NCBI RefSeq assembly: GCF_004193775.1
Contig: NC_041010.1
Location: 39,421,562-39,485,561, forward strand
Direction: 5' to 3'
From: Glycine soja
Lineage: Eukaryota > Streptophyta > Magnoliopsida > Fabales > Fabaceae
Length of the DNA stretch: 64,000 bases
The notes under the pieces were generated by a model. It did no database searches. It was not told the origin of the DNA and saw only the letters and a list, made by a program, of their open reading frames with translations. The position numbers were made by a program, and so were the translations under genes. This document shows positions 23,647 to 37,348 of the stretch, in pieces (the stretch's first letter is position 1; each line of letters opens with the position of its first letter).

Positions 23647-25901
23647 TTTTTTGTATGAGATTGCAGGTATCTTCCACAAGACACAATCCTGGTCAAGCCG
23701 AGTAAGATTGGGTGCTAAAACTTGACATTTTAAGCCGGAACCAAAAAAACGTAAAAAAAATCTAAATAAACAAGGAAAGATCAAAGTTTTCGAGTATCTA
23801 GAGAAACCCAAAATCTTACAACAACCATCTCCCTTACTTGTGTCAAGAGCCTTAAAGCATTCAAACCCAACATAAGTCCTGCATTAAAGTGGTAAAAAAA
23901 ATGAAAATTCTGAAGTGAAAAAATGATAAATAAAGAAATTGCAAAACCTGCGTGAGACACTGAATTACAGATACCAAGGTGAACTCACATACCATTTTGA
24001 TCTCAATCTCATGTAAAAAGGTTGTGTCTCTGATCAAGTGACCAGAGTTGCATGCAATGGTCAAAGGCTCAAGGAGTGCATGAAAGGAAGCACAGCATAG
24101 AGAAGACTGCTTCAGAGCTCCAAACTAATCAGATTCATGCTGTTTTCTGCAGAAAGCATATACTTTACACTGTGGAGGTGAAATGAGGGACGTAGAAACC
24201 AAAAAGTAACATTTCAATGACTCTATATTATTCTTATTATTGGGGAATTTTGTTTCTTATGGATACAACAAGGAAACCAAATCAGCAGCCAGTGATGACA
24301 TTATGGAAAGTAACTGATGTTGAATTTGACTGGACAATGATGCTGAAACTCGTTTCTGTTTCTCTGAGTATATTCCCTCCCCCCAACACTGAATTGTGTC
24401 TCTTTATAGGTTCTTCACTCTTCAGCTTTTTCCAATCCACCTGAACTCACATCTTTCCAAATGATTGAAACATATTTTTTCTCGTATAAACAAAATGGTG
24501 TAACATTAGTTATAATTAGAATGCTAAAAATTAGTTGAATATATAATAATGTCGTTACATATATTTATTTATTGTTTTTTCTTTGAAATGTTAGAAAATA
24601 AAGAAAAGGGAAACTAATTGGTTGACTCCACTATCTTACTTATCCCCGTGCAGTCAAAATCTCACTCAGTTCCTTTGGGCAGAGCAATTCTATTGAGTTC
24701 ACGCGGGGACAACTGAGCTTCAATTCAATTTCAAGACACATTCCTTCTTTGTTCTTTACGTTTTTGTTTTTACTTTTTTTTTTCTGCATTTACAACTGTG
24801 CTCTTCGCAACTCAGCTTTAAGATTTGGCAAACGAAGGTTACATTAGCAAAAATATAACTTAAACAACTTCATGAAATTTGAATTTAGTTTATATAGAAA
24901 GTTGGTGTAAGCATTGAATAAGATTTCACTATTTTATCATACATTTTATTCATTAATTAGGATCTCTTGTTATCCGGTAGACCATAACATTTTTTACAAA
25001 CTTCAATTCTTTACTTCATAAGATTTATCATTGATCTAAAATATATTTGATAAGAAATATATCTAAAAATACATTCTAAGAAATGTTTACATATGTTTCG
25101 TAAGAATTAAGAATTTTCATATTTATTTTTAATGGAAAGTTTTTATATATGTAAGTGTTCTTTTTCTACGGTCAAAATCAATTTTAAGTTAAGTTATTAT
25201 AAAAGTTAACAAATATTTTTTAAGACATCTCTTAAAACTAGTTATTGCTAATATCCTCTAAATTTTAAATGCAGAAACTATAACAAAGTTCTTATAATTA
25301 AATCATAGTAACTAATTAAACTTTTTTTAGAGATTAAAAATCTAAATAAAAAAATTGAGTAACCTTTATCAGACAAACTTTTATTTAAATTTATTTAAAA
25401 TTTTAAATTTTATAAAAGTTTAAAAACTAAAAACTTAATTTATTCAAACTATTAGTATTATTTTAAAAATCAGTGATGGATGGTTAAACTTGTTAGTTGA
25501 CCGGTCATTAGATTCTCATTAAAAATAATCTTTTTGTTATAACATTTAAAATAATTGTTAGCATTAGTATTAGGATTTTTCCAATGTCTTGAGTCATTCA
25601 TTAAGAAATTATGAAGTTTTACTTTATTTTAATTTTAATTAATTAAATGTAAAGAGAAAGGAAGAAGAAATTTTTTCACTAGTATGGTATGAAACGAAAC
25701 GTTTAGATTGGAAGAAGGCATCGTCTTCATCTTCTTCCCTTAGGTTAGGTTTTGCAGAGCTCCCTTCAACGCATTTCTTCGACCCATATTCACTCTTTCA
25801 AGCACAACGACACTATCTCATTGAGTGGTATCCTATCTCACGATAATTTGGTTTCTTTATTTTCTGTCTTTGAACTCCCATTGATCGGCGACAATTGAGA
25901 G
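23647..25901. other. Intergenic region between the ERF relic and SYP81
   Basis: The left part (to about 24400) would hold the former leader and promoter of the ERF relic. The remainder is AT-rich. From about 25700 to 25901 the DNA is richer in GC and has a pyrimidine-rich CTTCATCTTCTTCCC stretch, as expected for the SYP81 leader. No additional gene was recognised. Confidence 0.4.
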
Positions 25902-28900
25902 ATGGGAAAAGCAAGGGACAGAACCGAAGATTTCAAAGACGCCGTGCGCCACACCGCTCGCTCTTTGGGCTACGATGAGGTTTCTTTTTTTTTTTTTCTC
26001 AATTTCTCATTCACTATTTCATGATCCTCATAATCCAAATCGTTAATTTTAGTTTTATTTTTGTTTTTGTGGAAATGCAATGTTTCGGATCAACTAATTA
26101 CGGTTTTTGGATCAATTTTATTGTAATTGGTTATTGGTTTGAGCTTTGAATTGTTTCGAGTCTTAGTGTGATTATTATTCGTTTGGCAGGCTAAATTGGC
26201 GTCCGTAATGGCATCTTTCATTATTCATAAACCGCCGCAAAGGTCCCCGTTTTCCAAAGCCGCATTGAAGACGGTAGACTCAGCTTTCATATTGTTCTTT
26301 TTAGTCAGCTACTATGATTATGTTTGTGCTGTGTGTTGTGCATTGCTAATTTTATGTAATGTGACCTTTTTTTCTCTTTGTTTATAGTTGGAGAGTATTG
26401 GAGAGCTGGATCAGTTTTTGTTGAAGCATAGAAAGGACTACACGGATCTGCATCGCACGACTGAAAAAGAGAGAGATAGCATTGAGCATGAAGTAAGCCG
26501 GGACACTAGTTTTGAAAGAATTGCGGTGTCAATGTCATACTTGACAATTGGAAAATAGTAGTGCTTATTGATATTGCTATTTGATCAGATTGGTTCTCAG
26601 CAAAAGTTTAGTGTTTCACATTTCACTTAATTTTATGCTTCACGTTGATGCTTTACAGCTTTCCCACAACTGTGTAGTACATGATAAGGCATGAATTTGT
26701 TTACTTAGACAGTCTTGTGATTTGGTCTGTGAAGTCATTTTTCTTTATAGATGTTGTCTAGGGAGAGAAACAACCAATAGAAAGAGAAATTAGCAAGAAA
26801 CTGATCAAGGAGCGAGTGATAGAAAGAGAGAAGAGATTAAGATATGTATCACTTTAGGTTTTGGGCAAAAAAATGCTTCAAGGAGAGAACTCCTTCTCAA
26901 GGATGAAATACTGAATCCAAGGCTTGGTTTTTCTCTCAGATAATTACCCTTCTATACAACATGTCCCCTTATTATTAACTATCACTTCAACAGTCTATCT
27001 GGTAGCCAGCCCAGACTAACTAACTTCCCAAACAGCTGTCTAACAGTTTCTCTACTTTGATCCTTCACACATACAACTTCTAGATCCTCTCTTTATTATG
27101 CTGGGGGATAACATGTATTTAGATTATGGTCTTTCTTAGGCTGGTATTAATTTATGCTTTCACTTCTATCACCATCATCATTAAATAGCATTGTTTCTCT
27201 CACTTTGCTTCCATCCGTAGGGGTTCCCACAAATCAGTCAAAGTTGAACTTTCATAGGCTGTTTGGTTTTGTTTTTGATGTTCACTCCAATGTCACTCAA
27301 AAGTCACAACTCACAACAATGTATAAGTTGAACTTATTTTAAGCCTGCCAAGTGATTTGGGCTTCAGCTACTTATATGTCATTTCTATTAGTCTCCTCTC
27401 TTTATGGGTCAAGAAGAATTGTTATCCTGTTATTGTATAGCATCCTTGAAAAGTTGTGCAGAGTTTTGCTGATGACTTAATATTATTTTGTAATCACTTT
27501 GGTGCAGGTTAGTACTTTTATTAAAACTTGCCAGGAACAAATTGATATTCTTAAGAATAGTATAAATCAAGAGGAGGAAACTTCGAAACATTGGCTTGGC
27601 ATTGCAACCACAAAATCTAATGCCGACACCATTGCCCACAAACATGGGGTGGTAAGGACTTATGGTGCTTGTTGATTTTTTCAGTTATTAGTTACTTATG
27701 TGGGTCAGCAGTTGTATCCTTTTCTAATACTTTAAAAGGAACATATATTTTTTTTTATCTATTTGTCTTTGTCCATGTTGATCATGAAAATATGAATCAC
27801 ATTTTCTGCGGAGTAGTGTTACTTTCAGTTTTTCTCCAAGACATGGGATAACAACAGGACCCCCGCCCCCCCCCCCCCCCGCCCCCCCCCCCCCCCCCCC
27901 CAAAAAAAAATAAAATTGAAAAACACTGGCTATGAGACAATCATCTTGATCCCATATGCACAGTCAATGGTTGATAATTTTATTCCATTGAACTCCTGAA
28001 TACTAATACATTCATGAATTGAGATGGCTATTTGCTTGTTTGTATGCTAATGTTTAGTTGGCTCCGATTTTAGGTTCTAATTTTAAGTGAGAGACTCCAT
28101 TCAGTTACGGCACAGTTTGATCAGCTCAGAGCTGTACGCTTCCAGGACGCTATTAACAAAGCAATACCACGAAGAAAACTTAACCGTGTAGCCAGGAAAG
28201 ATTCTGCAGAAACCTCTAAGTCAGGTGACATGGAGCTCAGAGAACCTGAGGAGTTACGCTCTGAGCCTCTAAGAGTCCAACAGCAACTCTTGGACGATGA
28301 AACACGTGCCCTTCAGGTGATAAAAATCAATTTCCTTATGAGTTTATGTGGGAGTTATTCTATCATGTGTCATTTGTTTAATTGTAAGCTATTAGATTCT
28401 TATAACTAACCATTTGCCATTGTTTCTTTTCATGTAGGTGGAATTGACTAGTCTTCTCGATACAGTTCAAGAAACCGAAACTAAGATGGTGGAGATGTCT
28501 GCACTAAATCACCTCATGTCTACACATGTTTTGCATCAAGCTCAGCAAATTGAGCATCTGTATGATCAGGTTAGATAACATATCATATTCTTCACCCTTG
28601 TTCTCCTTTTTGATTATTATTTTGTGAACATTTTAAGGTCGCCATCTATCATATCTCTGTTGTAATCTAAATATTATGCAAATCCCACTTGATAACACAG
28701 TGATCCTAAAAATAAATAATCTGTATTTTATTCACCTAAAAATCCTAATATCCATACTCTATGTATTAGTAATTCATACTATGAAGGTATATATTTTCAC
28801 AGGTTTCAACATTGTAGTGCAGTAAGTACTGTGCTAAATGTTTAATCTGCACAAAAATAGTTGCATTTCCAATTTCCAAGAAATATAATAGTTCTTCTGC

Positions 28901-29056
28901 CGCCTTTTACAGGCTGTTGAAGCTACTAAGAATGTTGAGCTTGGTAACAAAGAACTCTCACAAGCCATTCAGAGGAATAGCAGCAGCAGGACATTTCTTT
29001 TACTATTTCTATTTGTGCTTACTTTTTCAATCCTCTTTCTTGATTGGTATAGTTAA
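25902..29056 (+). CDS. SYP81: Syntaxin-81 (ER Qa-SNARE, Ufe1/STX18 type)
   Basis: Tail-anchored Qa-SNARE that acts at the ER in fusion of Golgi-derived retrograde vesicles. Seven exons: 25902-25979, 26190-26273, 26388-26492, 27508-27651, 28074-28316, 28438-28569 and 28913-29056. All introns are GT-AG and all joins are in phase 0, giving 309 aa against about 310 for the Arabidopsis protein. The N-terminal domain begins MGKARDRTEDFKDAVRHTAR and contains MASFIIHKPPQRSPFSKAA and LKHRKDYTDLHRTTEKERDS. The middle has IAHKHGVVLILSERLHSVTA. The SNARE helix includes TKMVEMSALNHLMSTHVL and QAQQIEHLYDQAVEATKNVE. A hydrophobic anchor (FLLLFLFVLTFSILFLDWYS, residues 290-309) ends the protein, so it needs no signal peptide. 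It is convergent with eIF2B beta. Confidence 0.97.
26493..27507 (+). other. Long intron 3 of SYP81 with possible repeat insert
   Basis: At 1015 bp this is the longest intron of SYP81. Its middle (about 26760-27080) differs in texture from the flanks, with GAGAGAAA-rich sequence followed by CCCTTCTATACAACATGTCCCC. That style recalls plant retroelement ends, but I found no paired ends, primer site or coding remnant, so the nature of the insert is unproven. Confidence 0.3.
27860..27901 (+). repeat. Poly-C tract in SYP81 intron 4
   Basis: Forty-two bases that are all C except for two single Gs, directly followed by a run of A. It lies in the intron between exons 4 and 5. The complementary strand is a long G-run able to form G-quadruplexes. 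It is rare in DNA this AT-rich, and its exact length is prone to sequencing error. Confidence 0.9.
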
Positions 29057-31920
29057 ATGCTTTTGGTTTTCTGCTATCACAGTGTATCTTATAGACACTC
29101 TCTGCCCCTTTTCTCTTTTTTCCCTATTGCTGTCAATATTTGTTTTTACTTTTTACCACTAGGAAGGCATCTTTTTCTAGATTCGATGTTTATTGGAGAC
29201 AGAATTTTAGTAATCAATTTATGAAGGGAATGACAAAAGAGACCTGCCTACTGTTTGGTAGGAGGGGAGGGAAATCAAAATATCTTATTTGGTTTGTAAG
29301 TTTGGAGGAGAAATAAAGGAAATTGAAGGGACTAAAATTTCTTCTTTCATGCTGGAAATGTTAAAAGAATTCCTCACTGAACCTGTTATAACTCATACTA
29401 GGCACTGTCATATCTTCTGGAATGAAGTATTTTTAGTGTCAATTAATTAAGAGTATGTTTGGATGGAGAAATTTAAAATTATGAGAAATTTAAAATTCTA
29501 AGAATTTCAAATACTTCAATTGAAATTCTTTTATTTTTAAAATTTTATGTTTGGATAAAAAAAATTAAAATTATGAGGATGAAAAAAATGTGTTAGTTAT
29601 ACGTGATCCTTTATGTTCACACTCTATCGATATTTTAGGAGTTCAGACAATGTTTCTTGAAGAAGACTGTAAGAAGAGAATTTCAATTTTTCACCTTTTA
29701 AAAGAAAATTGAAATTCCAGATTTTTAGTTATTTAAAATTCTGTTTTAAAATTCTAAAATTTTAAATTCTTCATAAAAAGCATCCAAACAATGAATTCTA
29801 AATTACAGAAATTCAAATTCTCTAATAAATTATTTTTCTCAGTTAAACTTTTCTATCTAAACACATTCTAAGAGATTGAAGTTTCATCATCAATGATTAA
29901 AGATTTCAAGTTTTGGTACTTAAAGAAAGAAGACGATGACTTCAATTCCTTTTGAAAAATATTGAAAAGTAAAAGTATAATAATGATTATCGTATAAACA
30001 AAATACTGGTAATTTATAAATTAAAGGATTTTTTTTCCAATCAATAAATATGAAAATGTTTTTAATCCAAGTCGGAGTATTTATCATCAGTCCTTATTGC
30101 TTATGGTGGCTAATAGGGTGCAAAAGATTTCAAGCGAGTATAGTACACAATCTGATGAGTGGAAGAAGGGATTTTTTTTTTAGAGAGAGAAGGGCTAGAT
30201 AATCTATTTACATAAACTTTTGGAAGATTACCTATTAAAATATTTGCATATGTGGTGTAGAATGTGTAAGGGTCTATTCTTAGACTTATGTACATATGTA
30301 TTGGTGTACTCCAACCATTGTTTATTTTTATTTGTTTAACTGTTTTATTTATACTTTTTAAAATACCCTTAATTAAAAAGTAATTTCAATTTTATAGTTT
30401 CAATTTAAAGGTTATATATTGTGAATGTAAAAAGTTTTACATGATTAACTAATTAAAAATCATTGTAAAATTTAACTAACATTCATTTTTATAATTAAAA
30501 TAACAATGTAAAGTTTTTTCACAAGCCTAAATTATTTATTCTTATAGTTTACTCTCACTCTTATAAGAAATGTGGAGTTGGCTATAAATACTCCCTCAAA
30601 GTTGAGGTCAGCCACTAATTTTATTCCAAAGTTGAATCACTTGTAATTTGTTTAGGTAAAATGTGATTACCTCATTTGATCTATTCGTTAAATTTATCTA
30701 GACCTCTTTAATATAAACATATTTAATAAATTATTATTCAATAGTCACAAGAGCATAAACTTTACAAAAAACAAACTAGTATTAATTAAAGAAACTACAC
30801 ATTCTTTAAGGAACAATTAATCAAAAGAAAAGAAATATTAACTTAATTTAATATAAAAAATAAAAACCCTCTTAAAATTACCAAGACAAGTGACTGGGTA
30901 TTATGTAAGAAAGGAGAGTTCAAGAGATTATTCTAATTTAAAAAATGAAAAATTAAATGTTTTACAAAAATAGACTACTGGCACATTTCATGACAAAAAC
31001 CATCCTCTTAGACCTTATGTGCTTAAAAGTCTACGATTTTCATTTGTTCAAATAAAAAACATGTTACTATCGCAACCACATTTTCAAGTAACATTCAGAT
31101 AGCTACACTAGAATTTTGTATATATAAAGACGAAAAATAGTATTAGCATTTCTTTATGTGGAAACAAAGATGTACAATTAAAAAATGGGGACAGTTGATA
31201 TTCTTGAATGCCCAAGATTGGGCCCAAAACTAAAACGACAATGTTATGTCCAAGAAGTCAGAACCACAAAAATGTAATTTTCCTTGTTTCACTTTGTATT
31301 TTCCCATATCATTTCCACGATTACAATTTCTCCACCTCAATTCCTACCATTTTTAATAAGGTTCATTTTCTACTACACAAATATCTCTAGCTCATGGTTC
31401 ATCAGAGAACACCAACAACCTGAAAATGGACCACCGAAATGTCATTATATAGATGTTCCTTTAAAACAGAAAAACCATTGCAAGAATTGCTACAAAGCCT
31501 TAGATGCTTTAAAAAATAATAATAATAATAAATAATAATAATAATAATAACTTGTAAGTTTCCTGTTCTTTAGATGGGTATTTTTAAATTTAAATAAAAC
31601 GTTTAAATAAAATTAAATTAAAGAGAGCAAGAAATGTTTTTATTATTAATTATTAATAATTAATATTCTATTATATAATATATGAATAAATTAAAGAGTC
31701 CCATCTCAATAAGCTCAGATCGGATCAGATTTTACTAGTCTATCACAATATTGACTGTGCACAAACACCAACTTCTTCGCATAACTATTTGTTTCAGAAA
31801 TTAACATGGTTGTCTCACCAGTCCTCTCAACCAATATAACATAGACAAAATGAAAACAGAAGTATAAAAATAGTTAATTGCTTCCTTACATTTATAGGAC
31901 AAAATTTGGGGTATCTGAAC
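29057..31920. other. Convergent 3' region between SYP81 and eIF2B beta
   Basis: It contains the SYP81 3' end, a foldback element at 29447-29875 (listed separately), AT-rich spacer, and an (AAT)n microsatellite at about 31511-31551. At about 31640-31665 lies a short palindrome, ATTAATTATTAATAATTAAT. No gene was recognised. Confidence 0.5.
29447..29875. mobile_element. Foldback (MITE-like) element
   Basis: The left end AAGAGTATGTTTGGATGGAG is matched by the reverse complement of the right end (reads CTTAGAATGTGTTTAGATAG). Inner parts also pair, with AATTTAAAATTCTA-type strings on both arms. A length of about 430 bp, long inverted ends and absence of coding sequence fit a non-autonomous DNA transposon. 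It lies 390 bp downstream of the SYP81 stop codon. The superfamily was not determined. Confidence 0.65.
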
Positions 31921-34900
31921 TCAACTCCCTGTAGTGGGTCTTCGTTTCACCACCAAATCATCAGCTGAGTAGTAATCAGCTATGAGCCGGTACATATACG
32001 ATGGGTTATGCCCTCCTCTAAGAAGAAGTAATTTCCAAACAAACGAGTGCAGAAAAAGAATCCAATTAGTAAACACATTTTCCATAGTCAATCATAAAGG
32101 AAAGCAAGTTTTTCCAATCAATTTCAGTTCAACTTACGTGTCAGTAATGAAGAGACTAACAAGTTTTGGTGGCACGTAATCAAATGTTGGATTAACGACA
32201 TGAAGAGAACCGGCACCACTTGCAGAATCCATGCAATCTGAGAATTCCCCAAAGTCAAGTAGCTCGGATGGGGATCTCAGCTCATTCAGTAGGACTTCAG
32301 GATTGTGTGGATACAGAGGGCACAACTGTCAACAAAATATAGCAAATTTCAACAAAAGCCGAACAGTTGGTTTTTTTCGTAAGCAAAATTTATTAACAGT
32401 CTGTACTAAAGCACAAGAAGTGCCCAGAACAGACTAAGGAAATTACAAAGAAAGGCCTAAGCCAAATAAGTCAAACACGATTTGTTAATACAATCAAACC
32501 CCCCTGCATATTAACTAATGCTAAATTGCTAATGCTCCAGTAACGAAACTTGAAATTTCCCCATCACACCCAACAGGCCAGTAACTAAAGCCAAAATGTT
32601 GGTGAAAGAGATGATGAAGGAGATCACAAATTAATTCTAAATGGCATCAAAGTTTCCTTAAAAGCAATTAATGGAAAGCCTGGAGGTATTTTGTATTATT
32701 AGTAATTAGTAATATTATCACAATCTGGAGTCTGGACACATCTTAATTAAGTCAATACCTAAGAAGCAGCTATTTCATTATCATCACAAAATGTTGTTAA
32801 ATTCAGAATTTCAAATCTCTACAAATTCCATCATTACGTCAAGAGTAACCAATTTAAACAGTTTGAGATATCTAGACTTTAAACATACATTACATTCATT
32901 AGAAATAGATAACTGTGCAGACGACAAGAGTACAATTAAGCAGCTTTCAAAAATATATTGACACTCAGAGTTCAAACTCTGATAATACCAACTCTTAAAA
33001 CACAAAATGAAATCAGGTTTCTCTAAAACTAGTAGAAATGGAATAATTAGCGTCTATATGGATATATATTAAGAATTCTACGCTTCACTATCACCTCATC
33101 ATGATAATAAAAAATTTAGTACCATTATTTTAAACTAATGGCTAAAAATTTTACACACTTTTAATTTAGATCTATATTTCAAAGATTTTGTATGTTATAT
33201 ACATTCAAAAGTCATTCAAACCATTTGTCTCTTCTTCCTCATTGGCCTTTTAATGCCATAATAAATTCTCTAAATACCCTAAAGAAGGACTAACATGTAA
33301 TGAAACCTTTTGGGTTGACCATTCATAGTTGGTTAACTATTCTATATTATCCCTCCATTTCTAGTTAAAGAAGAGAAAGGAAGAAGAAAAGGGGCAAAAG
33401 TTAATACTTTTGTCTAATATTAGGTTTGAACTATCAAATATTGTTTGGTGATACATTTTGAAAATTCAGTAAAACAAATTAAAAACACCACATTAATTAT
33501 GTATTATTTTGATTTTGATATTTCAATTTAAAAATATACAAACTGTAATGTATTATCCAAATCAATTAACAACTAATTCTCAACTCCAAATGCACAAAAA
33601 ACAGTTCATAATTTGTCTCCCATGAATTTGGCAATAAACTATCATCCTATTTCCAGATTTTAACAAAAGGAAGGAAGTTATGGGGAGACACCAAAAGTCA
33701 TAAAAGCATTCTTGTTTCCTAGAACATGGCATGTGAGGCACAAAGATATTACATGTTAACAACTCACCTTGTGACTCCCAGCAAGTACAACAAATGGAAC
33801 GGCATGCCTTTGAGCTGCAAGTGCAACCATATTTAACCCCACTGGTGCAATAACTCCACCATTAGCCATGACAGCATGAGCTCCAACTATAACCTATATA
33901 ATGGTAAGTTTAAGTCAACTTAAATACAGCATAAAAAAAATCAACTTAAATATAGCATGAGTCTTGATTCTGAAAATTATGCCACGATTTTCACATACCA
34001 TGTTCACTCGAGAAATCATTGCAAAAACAGCCGAATCAGTAATTACTGTGGTCTGTAAGCCTCTAGCGGCTAATTCCTTTGCAAGGAGATGCCCCTGATA
34101 TCTGATTGCACACCCAGTAAATATTAAATTGTCTTATGAAGAATATAAACAAGTTCATTGCAAATAAATGCAAATGTTACATAGCCACTACAACCAACCT
34201 AGGGGCACCTTCAGCAACAAAGACCTTAAATGATCTCTGTTTTTCCTTAGCAGCATAAAGAAATTCCAACACTGTTTTTGAGCTGCCTAACGTTAATATT
34301 ACCTCGCTGAAAATCGTGCAAACAGAAGTGTTAGATAATAAGAAAAAGAATAAAACATTTTCTTCTATCTAAAAAAGAAACTAAAGAAAAAGGGAAAAAA
34401 TCATCATAATACTTGATCACAAAAATCAACAGAAGAGCATTCTCCTTGGTTATTAATATACTAGGGATACAAGAAAAAATATAAGGAAAATATATGGAAC
34501 CTTAAATTTAGTCATGTAGATTAGGCAATCTTCTGCAACACAAAACAACCTTAAATTTGAGAAACATCAACATGAAAAATAACTTACTTTCCCAATATAC
34601 AAGAAAACAAGCCACATCAGAGTTACTTTCAAAAAGATAAATATTGTAGACTCCATACTCCATTGTTTGATGTTGTAAATTAAATGGCATTTATCAAATA
34701 GACACATGATATTCTAAGGTAATGTTATGTATTTCAAAATTGTTCTTTGACTAATAATGTCAGCCAATTGTAGCTACCCCAAATACAATTACTATATATT
34801 CATAAAATAAGGTACTATTATCTGTTTTGCATCTGAGACCAGTAATGCTATCATACTGTACATTAAGGTAATCCATACTCCACAGGAAGCTAAAAAACAA

Positions 34901-37348
34901 TGAGGGTAAGACAAGACAGCCTCCAAGCGAAGCTTTAACAAAAGTGTGGCTTGATAAACTCAACCATATAAGTAGCTACATAAAAAATCTAGTTGGAATC
35001 TTCCAATTCTGTTATACTTTGCCATTTCAGTCCAATCTTCTTCCATTAACAAAATAATAAAAAGTGCTAAAAAAGAATGTATTGGGCACTTAACATATGC
35101 ATTGCCTCTTATACAATTGCTATAAATAACAATAACAGTTTATAATGTACTGTTCACTATTAAGACCTGGTAAAGAATACTCAACTCAGGAAGCAAAAGC
35201 TTTCAAGTTTCAATAAGCCATTAAGAGGATAATTCCTGGGTGTTGGAACCCTTTGTAAAATACCCATTTATGACCAGAATAAATCTTAGTATCGATGCCA
35301 AATAAAATAGAATGATTTCTGACACATTTTAGGCTCAAAATAAATAATCTATAAATATGTAAAAATTTCCATGCAAGCTTTTCAAAGTCACAGAACAATC
35401 TGGCTTTTGAAAAGCATGTATAAGTGTTTTAAAACAAGCACTTTCAAGTAGCTAGAGATAAACAATTTATCTTTATAGTAGTTTCATGGGAAACGAACTT
35501 GTGATGAATGTGCTCCACTGCCTGCTCGGCTATTTGTTCATAGCAAGTAGATATGTCTTGAATAAGTTCATTGACTGCTTCGATGACATCATGCTTCAAT
35601 TTCCTCCCTCTTGAACCTTTTTCCACAGCTGTAACAAAGGAAAACAAAACTCATAACACAAAAATACATGCAATTGAACAGCAAAACAACAGCAAGAACA
35701 AATATTTCATCAAATGCCACCTAAGAAGGAAACAACATTATTAACTATTCACAGGGATCAACAAATAAACATCCTGTAATGTCAATGAAGCATTAAAATA
35801 TCTTTAAAAAATGTGAAAAAAATAATACTTGTAGCACAACAAAAGTTTATCAAAACTAAATGAAATCAGGTGTCTTACATGAACTTTGCATGTAAAAGAA
35901 TGAAATAAAAAATGACTTCTGTATGGCATTTTGGCATGAATTTCTGAGTATCCAGAAATGCGAAGGCCTTTTTCTATTAAGCAAAAATAATATATCATGG
36001 AAAATATTATAAAAGTTCTAAAATTCTCAATAGCCTAGCACAATCCTCACATCTACTTCTCCCATCAGATTCACCCCCTGAGGAAGATGTGTGGGGAGGG
36101 GCAGCTGAATCAGATGTATCCTCTAGAAGAGTTTGCAATGACGGTGGACGCAATGTGCTTCTAGCAGCAGCTGCAACAGCAGCAGCAGATAAAACAGGAT
36201 TTTCATCTCGCTCTGCATCATCTTCATCATCACTTGCAGCTGATACCCCCAAACCATCCATAGCAGCTGTTGCAAGGGAAAGATCCTCTTCCCTTATAAT
36301 GTGCAAAACACGCCTCACGATATTTCCGACAGCTAGCTCTGCAACCACATACATTACATGTCATGAATCATGATAGGCAAACAATAAATAAATCTCCATA
36401 ATTCCCAAATCATAATAAACTTGTGCGTGTGACTCTAGAACATCCTTCAACAAAAGAACTACTAATCTAGGAAATCAGTCTGCAAATAAACCCAAAAATA
36501 CATACTTCAACTGTTATAAATCATTGAACACAATAAATACAAAATGCATTCTGAGAATTAGAATTTGGACCTAACTCAACCCCAAAAGCTAGTTCATGGA
36601 GTGAGATTTACCACCCACTTATATACACTACTTTTGCCATATAACTAGTCAATGGGGGATCTCCCCTCACACTGGGGGACTAGACACTCAAGCGTGAAGT
36701 TTGCAAGACTGAACAACCACAAAAGGTCCAATAATGGCCATATAGGCCTAACAACAACTAAAATAGGTTCTAATACCTTCTTAGAATTCTGATTTGAGCC
36801 TAATTCAACTCCCAAAAGCTAGCTTATAGATTAAGATTTGCCCCCTCACTTATCTAATATCTATTCTATTTTGACCATATCATTAGTCAATGATGGATCT
36901 CTAACATGCATATTTATAGTCATAAACAAATTATAAAAAAATTTATAAAAAAAACATTAATCTTAACATACCAACAGGATTAGCAGCAATAAGCTGCTCC
37001 CCCACAGCCCTCACTGCATTAATCAGAGCTGTGGCTTGGTTTGTGTGTGGCACTCGCTGCTGTGAAATCACAGACCGGAGCAACTCTGCTGTGAGCTTCG
37101 CTGTGGCCTGAGAACCTTCAATTTTACTAGCATCACTCAGCAAAACAAATAAATAAGAAATCACAAATATAAACAAATAATAAATCAAACACACACGCAC
37201 ACGCGCGTAAAGAGAAAAATAACAAAAATAAAATCCTAAACCTCGAAATACGCCATTCATTGAACTCAAACAGCATCAAAGGAGGAAATAATTACCGTTT
37301 CTTAAGCTGATTCAGAAAATCGTTAACAAGGGTCTGAACATCCGGCAT
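31921..37348 (-). CDS. EIF2B2: Translation initiation factor eIF2B subunit beta
   Basis: Regulatory subunit of the eIF2B complex, which exchanges GDP for GTP on eIF2 in the cytoplasm. Nine exons on the minus strand: 37348-37296, 37126-36972, 36338-36057, 35628-35499, 34306-34199, 34101-33999, 33893-33768, 32325-32138 and 32017-31921. All introns are GT-AG, and phases add up to 413 aa, close to the usual plant length. The N terminus reads MPDVQTLVNDFLNQLKKRK. The third exon carries a low-complexity acidic and alanine-rich insert (SDDEDDAERDE, then AAAVAAAARS). The C-terminal Rossmann-like domain shows HHNEVILTLGSSKTVLEF, VFVAEGAPRYQGHLLAKEL, VIVGAHAVMANGG, VVLAGSHKLCPLYPHNPEV and VNPTFDYVPPKLVSLFITDT. 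The weakest join is the end of exon 3 (donor AGAA|GTAGAT), which puts a T where I expected an A in TVEKGSRGRK. Confidence 0.96.
36550..36902. repeat. Two related repeat fragments in eIF2B beta intron 2
   Basis: Segments at about 36550-36662 and 36779-36902 share blocks such as CCCAAAAGCTAG, a CACTTAT block, and AGTCAATG.(G/T)GGATCTC in the same order and orientation. The pattern (CCTAACTCAACCCCAAAAGC followed by GTCAATGGGGGATCTCCCCT) recalls a repeat I know to be widespread in legume genomes, probably an LTR-element fragment. That attribution is from memory. Identity between the copies is moderate, so the duplication is old. Confidence 0.6.

Noticed and set aside
24217..24444. 75-codon open frame upstream of SYP81
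   Set aside because: No recognisable motif, no splice context, and composition like the surrounding non-coding DNA.
26760..27080. LTR retroelement inside SYP81 intron 3
   Set aside because: The texture suggests a repeat, but I found no paired ends, primer-binding site or coding remnant.
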